A stretch of 44,752 bases of DNA. Origin: Pseudorhodobacter sp. GTDB lineage: Bacteria; Pseudomonadota; Alphaproteobacteria; Rhodobacterales; Rhodobacteraceae. Position 1 is the stretch's first letter. Each line of letters opens with the position of its first letter. Below the pieces are notes generated by a model that was not told where the DNA came from, searched no databases, and saw only the letters and a program-made list of their open reading frames with translations. The stretch spans positions 1 to 44,752 of the forward strand of contig JAQWYA010000159.1 of the NCBI GenBank assembly GCA_029254215.1, in the 5' to 3' direction. The translations under genes and the position numbers were made by a program. Of this stretch, positions 10,285 to 20,020 are shown in pieces.

Positions 10285-10367
10285 CGGTCAAACCTTTTTG
10301 TTGTCTTGCTGTCTATCTAGGGGGTGCGGCCTTTGGGAACAACCCGCCGCAAGGGCCGCGCCCGAGA

Positions 10368-11975
10368 TCAGGGCCGGGGCGGCGAATGAGCGGCCTTCAG
10401 AAGCGCGCGCAGGCTGTCGAGACTGTCAATCTCGCTCGCGGGTTTGTCGCGCCGCCAGCGGAGCATCCGGGGAAAGCGCAGCGCAATGCCGGATTTGTGC
10501 CGCGCGCTTTCCTGAATGCCCTCGAACGCCAGTTCGAACACCAGTTCGGGCGGCACCCGGCGGACGGGGCCGAATTTCTCAAGGGTGTTGGCCTTCACCC
10601 AAGCGGTGATCTCGCGGAATTCGGCATCGGTCAGGCCGGAGTAGGCTTTGGCGAAGGGCACGAGATCATTGCCATCGCGCAGCGCAAAGGTGAAATCGGT
10701 GAACAGCGTGGCCCGCCGCCCATGGCCCGATTGCGCATAGATCATCACGGCGTCCACGCTGTAAGGGTCGAGCTTCCATTTCCACCAATCGCCGCGTTTG
10801 CGGCCCAGATGATAGGGCGCTGTGCGGCGTTTCAGCATCAGCCCCTCGGCCAGATGATCGCGCGCCTCTGCCCGTTTTTTCGCCAGCGCGGCCCAATCGC
10901 GCGCCTCCAGCAGCGGCGAGGCGATCAGCGGCGCGCCGGGGGGCAAGCTGCTGACGATCCGGTCAAGCCCCGCGCGGCGGGTGGCATAGGGGCTTTGGCG
11001 CAGGTCACGGCCGCCGTCCTCCAGCAGATCATAGGCGATCAGGCGGACAGGGGCCTCTGCCAGCAGCTTTTTTGACACCGTCTTGCGCCCGATCCGCTTT
11101 TGGAGGCTGGCGAAGGGTTGCAGGCCCGCGTCCCCCCAAGCGACGATTTCGGCGTCGATCACCGTGCCTTTTGGCAAGCTGCGGGACAAAATGCCAAGCT
11201 CGGGGAAGCTGTCGGTGATCAATTCCTCGCCGCGCGACCAAAGGGCGAAGGCACCGGGGCGGGCGATCACTTGCGCGCGGATACCGTCCCATTTCCATTC
11301 GGCGGCCCAGTCTTCGACCGGCCCCAAGGCATCCGGCCCGCCTTCCAGCGCCGAGGCCAGCGCGAAAGGATAGGGCCGGGAGGAGGAGGCCGCGTCATCC
11401 TCGGGCGAGATAAGCTGTTCGTAACTCGTCTCGGCCGGGGTCCAGTTGCCCATCAGCCGATGCGCGATCACGCTGTCTTCGATCCCGGAGGCTGCGGCCA
11501 GTGCGCGGGTCATCAACCCCCGGCTGACACCCATCCGAAACCCCCCGGTGATCAGCTTGTTGAACAAGAACCGTTCGGTCGGGCGCAGCCCGTCCCAAGC
11601 CGCGAGGATGCCTGCGCGCCGCGTGTCTTTGTCTTTGCCCGTCAGATCGGCCAGAAGGGTGATCCATTCCGTCAGGCTGCGGTCGGTCTGCAAGCGCGGC
11701 GGCGGCAGGATCAGGGCGATGGTTTCGGCCAGATCGCCGACGATCGGATAGGTTTCCTCGACCAGCCACAGCGGCAGCCCGGCTTCTTCGGCGGCCCAAT
11801 TGCGCAATTCGGTTGAGGTGGCGGCGCGTTTGGGTCGCTTGCCCGACAAAAGCGCAATCGTCCAGACCCGGTCCTGCGCGGGGGCGGCCGTGAAATAGGC
11901 GGACAGGGCGGCGGTTTTGGCGCTGGTCTTGGTTGTTGCATCCAGCGCCTCGAACAGGGCGGCAAACGCTTTCAT
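10368..11975 (-). CDS. ATP-dependent DNA ligase (bacterial ligase associated with MBL exonuclease / cisplatin damage response type)
   Basis: 535 aa; adenylation motif EWKWDGIRAQVI, motifs GTVIDAEIVAW, EGLMLKRRTAPYHLGRKRGDWWKWK. Confidence 0.94.
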   Translation of the reverse strand: MKAFAALFEALDATTKTSAKTAALSAYFTAAPAQDRVWTIALLSGKRPKRAATSTELRNWAAEEAGLPLWLVEETYPIVGDLAETIALILPPPRLQTDRSLTEWITLLADLTGKDKDTRRAGILAAWDGLRPTERFLFNKLITGGFRMGVSRGLMTRALAAASGIEDSVIAHRLMGNWTPAETSYEQLISPEDDAASSSRPYPFALASALEGGPDALGPVEDWAAEWKWDGIRAQVIARPGAFALWSRGEELITDSFPELGILSRSLPKGTVIDAEIVAWGDAGLQPFASLQKRIGRKTVSKKLLAEAPVRLIAYDLLEDGGRDLRQSPYATRRAGLDRIVSSLPPGAPLIASPLLEARDWAALAKKRAEARDHLAEGLMLKRRTAPYHLGRKRGDWWKWKLDPYSVDAVMIYAQSGHGRRATLFTDFTFALRDGNDLVPFAKAYSGLTDAEFREITAWVKANTLEKFGPVRRVPPELVFELAFEGIQESARHKSGIALRFPRMLRWRRDKPASEIDSLDSLRALLKAAHSPPRP

Positions 11976-12982
11976 GTCGGGGTCTCCGGGTCTTGCGTCT
12001 CACCTTGCCATTCGGTGCTGACGATGCCGGCGTCATAGCCCTGATGGGCAAGCCATTTCTGGAAAGCCGTTGTATAGCCGTGGGTTGCAAATATGCGGCT
12101 CGCCCCGGTTTCGGCAATCGCCCGGTTCAGCCCCGGCCAATCGGCATGGTCCGAGACGATAAATCCGGTGCCCGGCCCGCGCCTGCGCCGCACCCCGCGC
12201 AGGGCCATCCAGCCCGAGGCAAAAGCCTCGGACACGGGGCCAAGTTTGCGCGCCCAAGCGCTGCCAAGCGCCGACGGCGGGGCGATCACAAGGCAGGAGG
12301 CATCGGGTTTCTGCAGGCTGACGGGCTGGGTGGGGGGCAGGGCATAGCCTTGGTTACGAAGGATTTCGGTTGTGACCTCAATCGCGCCATGGGTGGCGAT
12401 TGGCCCCGGCAACCCCTGTGCCGCAAGGGCTGCCATCAACCGCTGCGCCTTGCCAAGCCCGTAGGCCCCCAGCACGGAAATCCGCCCCGCGGCGCGGTTT
12501 GCCGCCCACCAGTCGGCGATCTGCCGGGCTACAACCGCCTGCGGCTGCCAGTGAAAGGCGGGCAGGCCAAAGGTGCATTCGGTGATGAACGTATCGCAGC
12601 GGACGGGGGTGAAGGGCTCGCTCAGCCCATCCTCCTCCAGCTTGTAATCGCCCGAGACGACCCAGACTTCGCCGCCGACCTCCACCCGGATCTGCGCTGA
12701 TCCGGGCACATGGCCCGCAGGGTGAAACGACACAAGTGCCCCCCCGATCTGACGGGTCTCGCCAAAGGTCAGCCCCTCGGCGCTGATCTGGCCCAGACGG
12801 TGGCGCATCACGGGCAAGGCCGCATGGGTCGCAAGATAAGCCCGGTGGCCGGATCGCGCATGGTCGGAATGGCCGTGGGTGATCAGCGCACGGTCCACCG
12901 GACGCCATGGATCGATGTAAAAATCACCCGCGGGGCAATAAAGACCCCGTTCGGTAAAGCTGAGGACCGGTTCGCGCGCCAT
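11972..12982 (-). CDS. Ligase-associated DNA exonuclease, MBL-fold (SNM1/PSO2-like)
   Basis: MAREPVLSFTERGLYCPAGDFYIDPWRPVDRALITHGHSDHARSGH...; HGHSDHA metal motif; 4-bp overlap with the downstream ligase; start trimmed to ATG 12982. Confidence 0.92.
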   Translation of the reverse strand: MAREPVLSFTERGLYCPAGDFYIDPWRPVDRALITHGHSDHARSGHRAYLATHAALPVMRHRLGQISAEGLTFGETRQIGGALVSFHPAGHVPGSAQIRVEVGGEVWVVSGDYKLEEDGLSEPFTPVRCDTFITECTFGLPAFHWQPQAVVARQIADWWAANRAAGRISVLGAYGLGKAQRLMAALAAQGLPGPIATHGAIEVTTEILRNQGYALPPTQPVSLQKPDASCLVIAPPSALGSAWARKLGPVSEAFASGWMALRGVRRRRGPGTGFIVSDHADWPGLNRAIAETGASRIFATHGYTTAFQKWLAHQGYDAGIVSTEWQGETQDPETPT

Positions 12983-13155
12983 GTGAGGCAACCTAGCATG
13001 GGTCCCGCCCGGAACCAGAGCGCAATTGCCTGTTTTTTGAGCGTTCAACCCGCTTCAAAAACAGGCATTGGCCTCTGCCCCTTTCCCTTTGCGATGGACG
13101 CTGATTAACTAAAGGCAAATCTGCGTGCGGATGAAATGAACGAGAGGCGGCTTGA

Positions 13156-14568
13156 GTGACGGTCTATTTCAACGAGATGTATAACGACGGGCAGGTCCGG
13201 GTACCGTATCGGCAGCTTGAGGAATGGATGAACAACATGCCTGCCGAGTTGCGGCAGATGAAGCAAGCGCAGGCCGAAGACCTTTTCCGGCGGATCGGTA
13301 TTACATTCGCCGTTTATGGCGAGGGCGGCGACCCGGACCGGTTGATCCCTTTCGACATGTTCCCCCGCGTCTTTACCAGTGCGGAATGGGCGCGACTGGA
13401 GCGCGGCGTCAAGCAACGCGCCCGTGCGCTGAACGCCTTTCTGGTCGATGTTTATGGGCGCGGAGAGATCATTCGCGCCGGGCGCATTCCCGCGAAGTTG
13501 GTCTATCAGAACGCAGCGTTTGAAAAGGCCGTGGTGGGGATCAAGCCGTCAAAAGGCGTCTACAGCCATATCGTCGGCGTCGATCTGGTGCGCACTGGCC
13601 CGGATGAGTTTTTCGTGCTCGAAGACAACTGCCGCACCCCGTCCGGTGTCAGCTACATGCTTGAAAACCGCGAGATCATGATGCGGATGTTCCCTGCGCT
13701 GTTCCGGGAAAACCGTATTCAGCCGGTGGACAGCTATCCTGACTTGTTGCGCCGCACGCTGGCATCAGTCGCGCCTGAAAAATGTCAGGGAGAGCCGACA
13801 GTGGTCATCCTGACGCCGGGGCATTTCAACTCGGCTTATTATGAGCATAGCTTTCTGGCCGATCTGATGGGGGTAGAACTGGTCGAGGGGCCGGATTTGT
13901 TCGTGCAGGGCGAATTTGTGTATATGCGCACGACCGAGGGGCCTAAAAGGGTCGATGTGATTTACCGCCGGATTGACGATGCTTTTATCGATCCCTTGTG
14001 TTTCCGGCCTGACAGCATGTTGGGCATTCCGGGGCTGATGGATGTCTATCGCTCGGGCGGGGTGTCGATTTGTTCAGCGCCGGGGGCGGGCGTGGCCGAT
14101 GACAAGGCGGTTTACACCTTTGTGCCGGAAATGGTCCGCTTCTATCTGGGCGAAGAGCCGATCCTGAACAATGTGCCGACATGGCAATGCGCCAAGTCGG
14201 ATGACTTGAAATATGTGCTCGACCATCTGGCGGAGCTGGTGGTCAAAGAGGTCCATGGCTCGGGCGGTTACGGGATGTTGGTGGGGCCGAAATCGACGGC
14301 CGCACAGGTGGCCGCCTTCCGCGAACGGATCATCGCGGATCCGGGCAATTACATCGCGCAGCCAACGCTGGCCCTGTCGACCACACCCACTTTTGTCGAA
14401 GAAGGGATCGCGCCGCGCCATGTCGATCTGCGCCCCTATTGCCTTGTGGGGGAACGGGTTGAACTTGTGCCGGGCGGGCTGACGCGCGTGGCGCTGACCG
14501 AAGGGTCTCTGGTCGTCAACTCGTCTCAGGGTGGCGGCGTCAAAGACACCTGGGTATTGGCGGAGTAA
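13156..14568 (+). CDS. Circularly permuted ATP-grasp type 2 family protein (COG2308-like)
   Basis: 470 aa from GTG start; FFVLEDNCRTPSGVSYMLENREIMMRMFP, HGSGGYGMLVGP, NYIAQPTLALSTTPT motifs; followed by alpha-E and transglutaminase genes. Confidence 0.93.
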   Translation: MTVYFNEMYNDGQVRVPYRQLEEWMNNMPAELRQMKQAQAEDLFRRIGITFAVYGEGGDPDRLIPFDMFPRVFTSAEWARLERGVKQRARALNAFLVDVYGRGEIIRAGRIPAKLVYQNAAFEKAVVGIKPSKGVYSHIVGVDLVRTGPDEFFVLEDNCRTPSGVSYMLENREIMMRMFPALFRENRIQPVDSYPDLLRRTLASVAPEKCQGEPTVVILTPGHFNSAYYEHSFLADLMGVELVEGPDLFVQGEFVYMRTTEGPKRVDVIYRRIDDAFIDPLCFRPDSMLGIPGLMDVYRSGGVSICSAPGAGVADDKAVYTFVPEMVRFYLGEEPILNNVPTWQCAKSDDLKYVLDHLAELVVKEVHGSGGYGMLVGPKSTAAQVAAFRERIIADPGNYIAQPTLALSTTPTFVEEGIAPRHVDLRPYCLVGERVELVPGGLTRVALTEGSLVVNSSQGGGVKDTWVLAE

Positions 14569-14573
14569 GCAAT

Positions 14574-15524
14574 ATGTTAAGTAGAACCGCTGAAAACCTG
14601 TACTGGATTGGCCGCTATATGGAGCGTGCCGAAACTGTGGCCCGGCTGATGGAGGTTGGCTCTCGCATCTCGCTTTTGCCGTCCTCGCAGGGCTATCGTA
14701 GCGACTGGCAAAGTCTGTTGCAGGCGATCGGCTCTTATGATGCCTTTGCCAAGAAATACGGCGACCCGGTGCAGCGCAACATCGAAAGCCACCTGTTTTT
14801 TGACCGCGACAACCCCTCGTCGATCTGTTCCTGCATCTATATGGCGCGGGAAAACGCGCGGATTGTGCGGACAGCCCTGACAAGTCAGGTCTGGGATGCG
14901 ATCAATTCGGCCTTTCAGGAAATGCGCGACCTTGAACGCACCCCGCGCAGCGAGTTGGACTTGTCGCGCCTGACCGAATGGACGATGCGGCATTCGGCGC
15001 AGTTGCGCGGCTCTATCGAGGGCACGCAGCTGCGGTCTGACGGGTATGACTTCCTGAACATCGGGTATTTTCTGGAGCGCGCCGACAGCACCGCGCGGCT
15101 TTTGGATGTGAAATACTATGTTTTGCTTCCACGCATCGATTTCGTGGGCTCGGGCCTCGACAATTATCAATGGATGACCTTGTTGCGGGCGATGTCGTCG
15201 CACCGGGCGTTTCACTGGGCCTATGGCGGTGAGATCACGGCCGAGAAAATCGCGCATTTCCTGATCCTCAACCCGAATTGCCCGCGCTCTTTGCTGGCCT
15301 GCGCGAGTGAGTTGTTGTTCCACATGGACCGTCTGGGGCGGCAGTACGACCGGGCCTCTTCGGCGCGCACCGAAGCCCGATCGGTGCTGGCGCGTTTGGT
15401 GGAAACCTCGACCGACGACATCTTTGAAGAAGGTCTGCACGAATTCCTGACCGGGTTCATCAGCCAGATCGCGAGCCTTTCGGGCCGCATCCACGAAAGC
15501 TATCTGAGCGGGGATTTGACGTAA
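14574..15524 (+). CDS. Alpha-E domain-containing protein (COG2307)
   Basis: 316 aa; MLSRTAENLYWIGRYMERAETVARLM hallmark start. Confidence 0.95.
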   Translation: MLSRTAENLYWIGRYMERAETVARLMEVGSRISLLPSSQGYRSDWQSLLQAIGSYDAFAKKYGDPVQRNIESHLFFDRDNPSSICSCIYMARENARIVRTALTSQVWDAINSAFQEMRDLERTPRSELDLSRLTEWTMRHSAQLRGSIEGTQLRSDGYDFLNIGYFLERADSTARLLDVKYYVLLPRIDFVGSGLDNYQWMTLLRAMSSHRAFHWAYGGEITAEKIAHFLILNPNCPRSLLACASELLFHMDRLGRQYDRASSARTEARSVLARLVETSTDDIFEEGLHEFLTGFISQIASLSGRIHESYLSGDLT

Positions 15525-16333
15525 TGCTGCTGACCGTTCAACACCAGACCCGCTATACCTATTCGCAACCGGTGCGCGGCGTGGTGCAAAGCCACCGGCT
15601 CACCCCCTCCAAGTTTGATGGGCAGCGCTGCCTCAACTGGCAGGTTTCCGTGAGCGACGGCATCATGGGTGGCAGCTTTCGCGATGGCGCGGGGGATTTT
15701 GTGCAAGGCTGGTCCGTGCAAGGGCCCGTGTCCGAGATTGTTGTGATGGTGCAGGGGCAGGTTGAAACCTCTGACACCTCGGGCGTGTTGCGGGGGCATC
15801 GCGAAATCGTGTCGCCGCTGTGCTATCTGCAATGGACGATGCAGACCCGCGCCGATGTGGCGCTGGGCAAGCTGGCCGAAGCCTCTGCCAAAGCCGATGG
15901 CAGCCTGAATTCGGCCCATAGCCTGTCGGCGGCGGTGTCAGAGGCGATTGCCTATAAACCCGGCGCCACCACTGCCGCCACCACCGCGGCGGAGGCTTTG
16001 GCCCTGGGCGAAGGTGTCTGTCAGGATCATGCCCATGCGTTGATCGCGGCGGCGCGGCATCTGGGAATGCCGGCCCGCTATGTCACGGGCTATCTGCACG
16101 CGACCGAGGATGACGCCCCGCATGAAGCCTCGCACGCTTGGGTGGAAATCTGGGTGGAGGGCTTGGGCTGGGTTGGCTTTGATCCGGCGAATGCCTGTTG
16201 CCCGGATGAACGCTACATCCGCACGGGGTCGGGGCTTGATGCGCGCGATGCGGCGCCGATCAGGGGAACGGCCCGCGGTGTCGGCGCGGAGGATCTGGAT
16301 GTTGCCGTTGCAGTCCAACTAAACGACCAATAA
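15524..16333 (+). CDS. Transglutaminase-like cysteine protease family protein (COG1305)
   Basis: 269 aa; GVCQDHAHALIAAARHLGMPARYVTGYL ... SHAWVEIWVEGLGWVGFDP gives Cys-His-Asp triad; stop/start overlap with upstream gene. Confidence 0.95.
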   Translation: MLLTVQHQTRYTYSQPVRGVVQSHRLTPSKFDGQRCLNWQVSVSDGIMGGSFRDGAGDFVQGWSVQGPVSEIVVMVQGQVETSDTSGVLRGHREIVSPLCYLQWTMQTRADVALGKLAEASAKADGSLNSAHSLSAAVSEAIAYKPGATTAATTAAEALALGEGVCQDHAHALIAAARHLGMPARYVTGYLHATEDDAPHEASHAWVEIWVEGLGWVGFDPANACCPDERYIRTGSGLDARDAAPIRGTARGVGAEDLDVAVAVQLNDQ

Positions 16334-16364
16334 TGTCGCGCAATCGGAATCACCGGAGCGCCCC

Positions 16365-17087
16365 ATGACATATTGCGTTGGACTTCTTCTTAAGGAAGGG
16401 ATGGTCCTGCTGTCGGATACCCGCACGAATGCGGGGCTCGACAATATTTCTACCTATCGCAAGATGTTCGTCTTCGAGACGCCCGGAGAACGGGTGATCA
16501 CGATCATGACGGCGGGCAGCCTTTCGGTGACCCAGACGGCCATGGCGCGGATGCGCGATATTGTGGACGATCCCGACAGCACCGAGGCGACCTCGATCCT
16601 CAAGGCGCCGACGATGCTGCGGGTGGCCGAGATCATCGGCAAGTTGCTGTCCGAAGTGCGCGCCGAAATCGCGGATAAACTGTCGATGGGGCAGGGGGCG
16701 AGCGCCTCGCTGATCGTGGCAGGGCAGCGCGCGGGCGGCGACATGCGGATGTTTCTGATCTATCCGGAAGGCAATTTCATCGAGGCGACCGAGGATACGC
16801 CCTTCCTGCAGATCGGAGAGCATAAATACGGCAAGCCGATTCTGGACAGGGTGGTGACGCCGCAGACCAGTTTGAAAGATGCACAAAAGGCGGTCTTGCT
16901 GTCGATGGATTCGACCTTGCGGTCAAATCTGTCCGTCGGAATGCCGCTGGATCTGGCCGTCATTCGGAAAGATGCCTGTGCCTTGACCGAAAGGCGCCGG
17001 ATCGAGGCCGGCGACCCGGTTTTCCTGAAAATGTCCGAAGCCTGGTCCCATGCTCTTCGTGACGGATTTTCCAAGATCGAGATATGA
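16365..17087 (+). CDS. Proteasome-type protease, Anbu (ancestral beta-subunit) family
   Basis: 240 aa; MTYCVGLLLKEGMVLLSDTRTNAG; candidate N-terminal Thr nucleophile directly after Met; operon context with ATP-grasp/alpha-E/transglutaminase. Confidence 0.93.
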   Translation: MTYCVGLLLKEGMVLLSDTRTNAGLDNISTYRKMFVFETPGERVITIMTAGSLSVTQTAMARMRDIVDDPDSTEATSILKAPTMLRVAEIIGKLLSEVRAEIADKLSMGQGASASLIVAGQRAGGDMRMFLIYPEGNFIEATEDTPFLQIGEHKYGKPILDRVVTPQTSLKDAQKAVLLSMDSTLRSNLSVGMPLDLAVIRKDACALTERRRIEAGDPVFLKMSEAWSHALRDGFSKIEI

Positions 17088-17998
17088 CCATGACCCGAAC
17101 CGTTTGCGTCACCGAGGCCGTTCATGAAGACGCGCTGGAATTGCTGCGCGAAAACGGGTTCGACCTGATCGAGGCGGCGACGTCTTTGCCCAAAGCCGAC
17201 GCGCTGCTGGTGCGGATCCGCCCGGTTCAGGCCGCCGAAGTGGCGCAGTTTGAGGTTATTTCCAAACATGGGGTGGGGGTGGATAACATCCCGCTGGCGG
17301 CGGCCAAAGCTGCCGGGGTTGCGGTGATGAACACGCCCGGTGCCAATTCGGGCGCAGTGGCGGAACAGGCGCTGATGCTGATGCTTGCGCTGGCGCGCGA
17401 TCTGGATGCGCAGCGCGCGGCCTCTGGTGCGGCTTTGCCGCCGCCACGGGTAGCCGGGCTGGAGGGACGGCGGCTGCTGATCGTGGGTTTCGGGGCGAGC
17501 GGCAAAAAGCTTGCGGCCTTGGCTTCGGCCTTGGGGATGAAGGTGGTTGTGCATTCACGCTCGATGAATGACGCGCGTCACGCGGGCTATGGCGTTGCCC
17601 CCAATCTGGCAGCGGCCCTGCCCAAGGCGGATATCGTCAGCCTCCATTGCCCCTTGACCGAGATGACGCGGCATATGCTGAATGCCGAAATGCTGGCCCT
17701 GCTTCCCAAGGGCAGCTATGTGATCAATTGCGCGCGTGGCGGGTTGATCGACGAGGCGGCTTTGGCCGATGCTCTGACCAGTGGCGCGCTGGGGGGGGCG
17801 GGGCTGGATGTGACCGAGATAGAACCCTTGCCGCTGGACGCCGCTTTGCACGCGGCCCCTCGTTTGATCCTGACGCCCCATGCCGCAGCCATGTCGGACG
17901 GGGCGTTTCGGCGGATGGGGATGATGGCCGCCCAGAATATTCTGGATCATTTTGCGGGGCGGCCGAAGCCGGATCACACGGTTGTCTCAAAAGGCTGA
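17084..17998 (+). CDS. D-isomer specific 2-hydroxyacid dehydrogenase
   Basis: 304 aa; NAD-binding VGFGASGKKLAALASALGMKV, INCARGGLIDEAALADAL; 4-bp overlap with Anbu gene. Confidence 0.93.
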   Translation: MTMTRTVCVTEAVHEDALELLRENGFDLIEAATSLPKADALLVRIRPVQAAEVAQFEVISKHGVGVDNIPLAAAKAAGVAVMNTPGANSGAVAEQALMLMLALARDLDAQRAASGAALPPPRVAGLEGRRLLIVGFGASGKKLAALASALGMKVVVHSRSMNDARHAGYGVAPNLAAALPKADIVSLHCPLTEMTRHMLNAEMLALLPKGSYVINCARGGLIDEAALADALTSGALGGAGLDVTEIEPLPLDAALHAAPRLILTPHAAAMSDGAFRRMGMMAAQNILDHFAGRPKPDHTVVSKG

Positions 17999-18134
17999 TC
18001 GGCTTGGTGTCGGGCGCGCGCTGCGTTTCGGGTGCTGAGCGGGCGGATAGCGACGAAGCAGGTATTTTTTCCAAGAAGAAGCCATGGGCCGGGGCTTTTG
18101 GCGAGGGTGGCTTGGGGATTTCGGCAGGCTGCGT

Positions 18135-19082
18135 TCAGCGGGCTGCGTCGAAAAGGGCCGTCGCCTCAGTGTAGAAGGTCTGACGGGTCGCCGGGACTTC
18201 CATCATGATTTCATGCTCGGCCTCGGGGATGAGGCGGAGGCTGCCGCCGGGCCATTGAGCCATTCGGGCATGGATCGGGGCGGGATCGACGATTTTCTCG
18301 GCATCGCCCAGAAAACAGAGGCAGGGCAGGCGGGGGGATGGAAGGGCGCTTAGGCGCATGCATTCGTAGATTGCCTCGTCGAGCCATTGAAGGCCGGGAC
18401 CGCCCAGGGCCAGCGCGGGATGCGCGGCAAGCTGGCTTTGCATCCAGGCGTAGATTTCAGGGTCGCGGGTCAGCACGTTGCCGTCAAACCCGCTGGAAAG
18501 CACATAGGTCACAGGGCCCGTGCCGGGCGCGTAGCGCTGCCCTTGACGGGTGAGGCGGGCGGCCTTTGACAGCATGCGGGCGACCGGCTGGACGCCGGGG
18601 GAAAATCGGATCCCCCACATCGGGGCCGAAAAGACGGCGGCGCGCACATCAAGACCATTGAGCAGCGCGCGCAGGCCGATGCAGCCGCCCATCGAATGGC
18701 CGATCAGGTAATAGGGTTTGGGCAGGTTGAGTGCCTCGGCCTGATCCAGCAGGGCGGCGACATCTGTTTGATATTGCGCGAAATCCTGAACATGGCCCAC
18801 CATGCGGTCCCGCGACGGGCGGTCGGCCAGACCCTGACCGCGCCAATCCATCGCGATGGTGCCATAGCCACGCTGGGCCAGTTCTGCCGCGGCCGGGCCG
18901 TATTTCTCAACATATTCGGTGCGCCCCGGAAACAAGAGCACCGTGCCTTTGGGAGCAGTCGGGCCAGCCGCAGGCCAGCAGCCCATCCGAACCCGCACGC
19001 CATCGCTGGTTTTCAACCAGAAAGCGCGCCCCCCATCCGGCCCGTTGGCGATATCGGCAAAATAGGGGGCGTCTTGTGTCAT
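18135..19082 (-). CDS. Alpha/beta hydrolase (lysophospholipase-like)
   Basis: 315 aa; VLLFPGRTEYVEKYGPAAAELAQRGYGTIAMDWRGQGLADR, nucleophile elbow GHSMGG. Confidence 0.93.
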   Translation of the reverse strand: MTQDAPYFADIANGPDGGRAFWLKTSDGVRVRMGCWPAAGPTAPKGTVLLFPGRTEYVEKYGPAAAELAQRGYGTIAMDWRGQGLADRPSRDRMVGHVQDFAQYQTDVAALLDQAEALNLPKPYYLIGHSMGGCIGLRALLNGLDVRAAVFSAPMWGIRFSPGVQPVARMLSKAARLTRQGQRYAPGTGPVTYVLSSGFDGNVLTRDPEIYAWMQSQLAAHPALALGGPGLQWLDEAIYECMRLSALPSPRLPCLCFLGDAEKIVDPAPIHARMAQWPGGSLRLIPEAEHEIMMEVPATRQTFYTEATALFDAAR

Positions 19083-19363
19083 GCGAGGGCAGCGCCGAGT
19101 TTGAGGGCCATGCCCATCGCCCCATCGACCGAGAGTTTGCCGGTCATGAAGGCTGTGGTGGGGTTCATCTCCCCCTCCAGAATCGCCTTGAACACCTCGG
19201 CATCGGCGGTCAGCGTCACGTCGGCCTCATCGTCTCCGGCGCGCACACCGTTTTCGTCGATCATGATCGCGCCTTCATCGGTCACGACAAATTTCGCAAT
19301 GCCGTCAAAGCTTTCGATCTTTTTCGAAAGCGCGGCTACGGCGGCGTTGATCACTTCACTCAT
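19079..19363 (-). CDS. SCP2 sterol-binding domain protein
   Basis: MSEVINAAVAALSKKIESFDGIAKFVVTDEGAIMI...AFMTGKLSVDGAMGMALKLG; start trimmed to ATG 19363; 4-bp overlap with downstream hydrolase. Confidence 0.88.
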   Translation of the reverse strand: MSEVINAAVAALSKKIESFDGIAKFVVTDEGAIMIDENGVRAGDDEADVTLTADAEVFKAILEGEMNPTTAFMTGKLSVDGAMGMALKLGAALA

Positions 19364-19438
19364 GGGTCTCTCCTTTTGTCCCGAATTCGTGAGCGGGCGC
19401 ATATGGATTTTTGCAACCGCCACGCTACACTGGTTCTT

Positions 19439-19999
19439 ATGAGAGCACATCCCTGGTTTCACAATTGTATCGTTGCGGCACTTTTCCCGATTTTCCTCGG
19501 GCCGGGGACGGCTTTGGCGCAGGCGGTGGACATGGATGCGCTGTTCTCACAATTGTCGGAGGCGGATGAGCGTGCGGCCTCGCGGCTGGAACGGCAGATC
19601 TGGCGCGAATGGTCCAAATCCGGGTCTTCGGCGATGGATCTTTTGTTGCAGCGCGGACGCGACGCGATGAGCGTCGGAGAGACCGGGGCCGCGATCGAGC
19701 ATTTTACCGCGTTGATCGATCACGCGCCCGATTTTGCCGAAGGCTGGAACGCCCGCGCCACCGCCTATTTTCAGGCCGGGCTCTATGGCCCTTCGGTTGC
19801 CGATATCGCGCAGGTCTTGCGGCTGAACCCCCGCCATTTCGGGGCTTTGACGGGATTTGCGCGGATCCTTGAAGAAACCGGGAAAACCGATCAGGCTTTG
19901 CAGGTTTATGAGGCGGCGCTTGCTATACATCCCCATCTGGAGGGGGTAAGGGAAGCAGTGGAACGTCTGCAGCAAGATGCAGCGGGCCAGGAATTGTAA
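19439..19999 (+). CDS. TPR-repeat protein with signal peptide
   Basis: MRAHPWFHNCIVAALFPIFLGPGTALAQA signal peptide; TPR-like repeats (AAIEHFTALIDHAPDFAEGWNARATAYFQAGLYGPSVADIAQVLRLNPRH). Confidence 0.85.
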   Translation: MRAHPWFHNCIVAALFPIFLGPGTALAQAVDMDALFSQLSEADERAASRLERQIWREWSKSGSSAMDLLLQRGRDAMSVGETGAAIEHFTALIDHAPDFAEGWNARATAYFQAGLYGPSVADIAQVLRLNPRHFGALTGFARILEETGKTDQALQVYEAALAIHPHLEGVREAVERLQQDAAGQEL

Positions 20000-20020
20000 C
20001 GACCAGCAGGCGAACATCGG

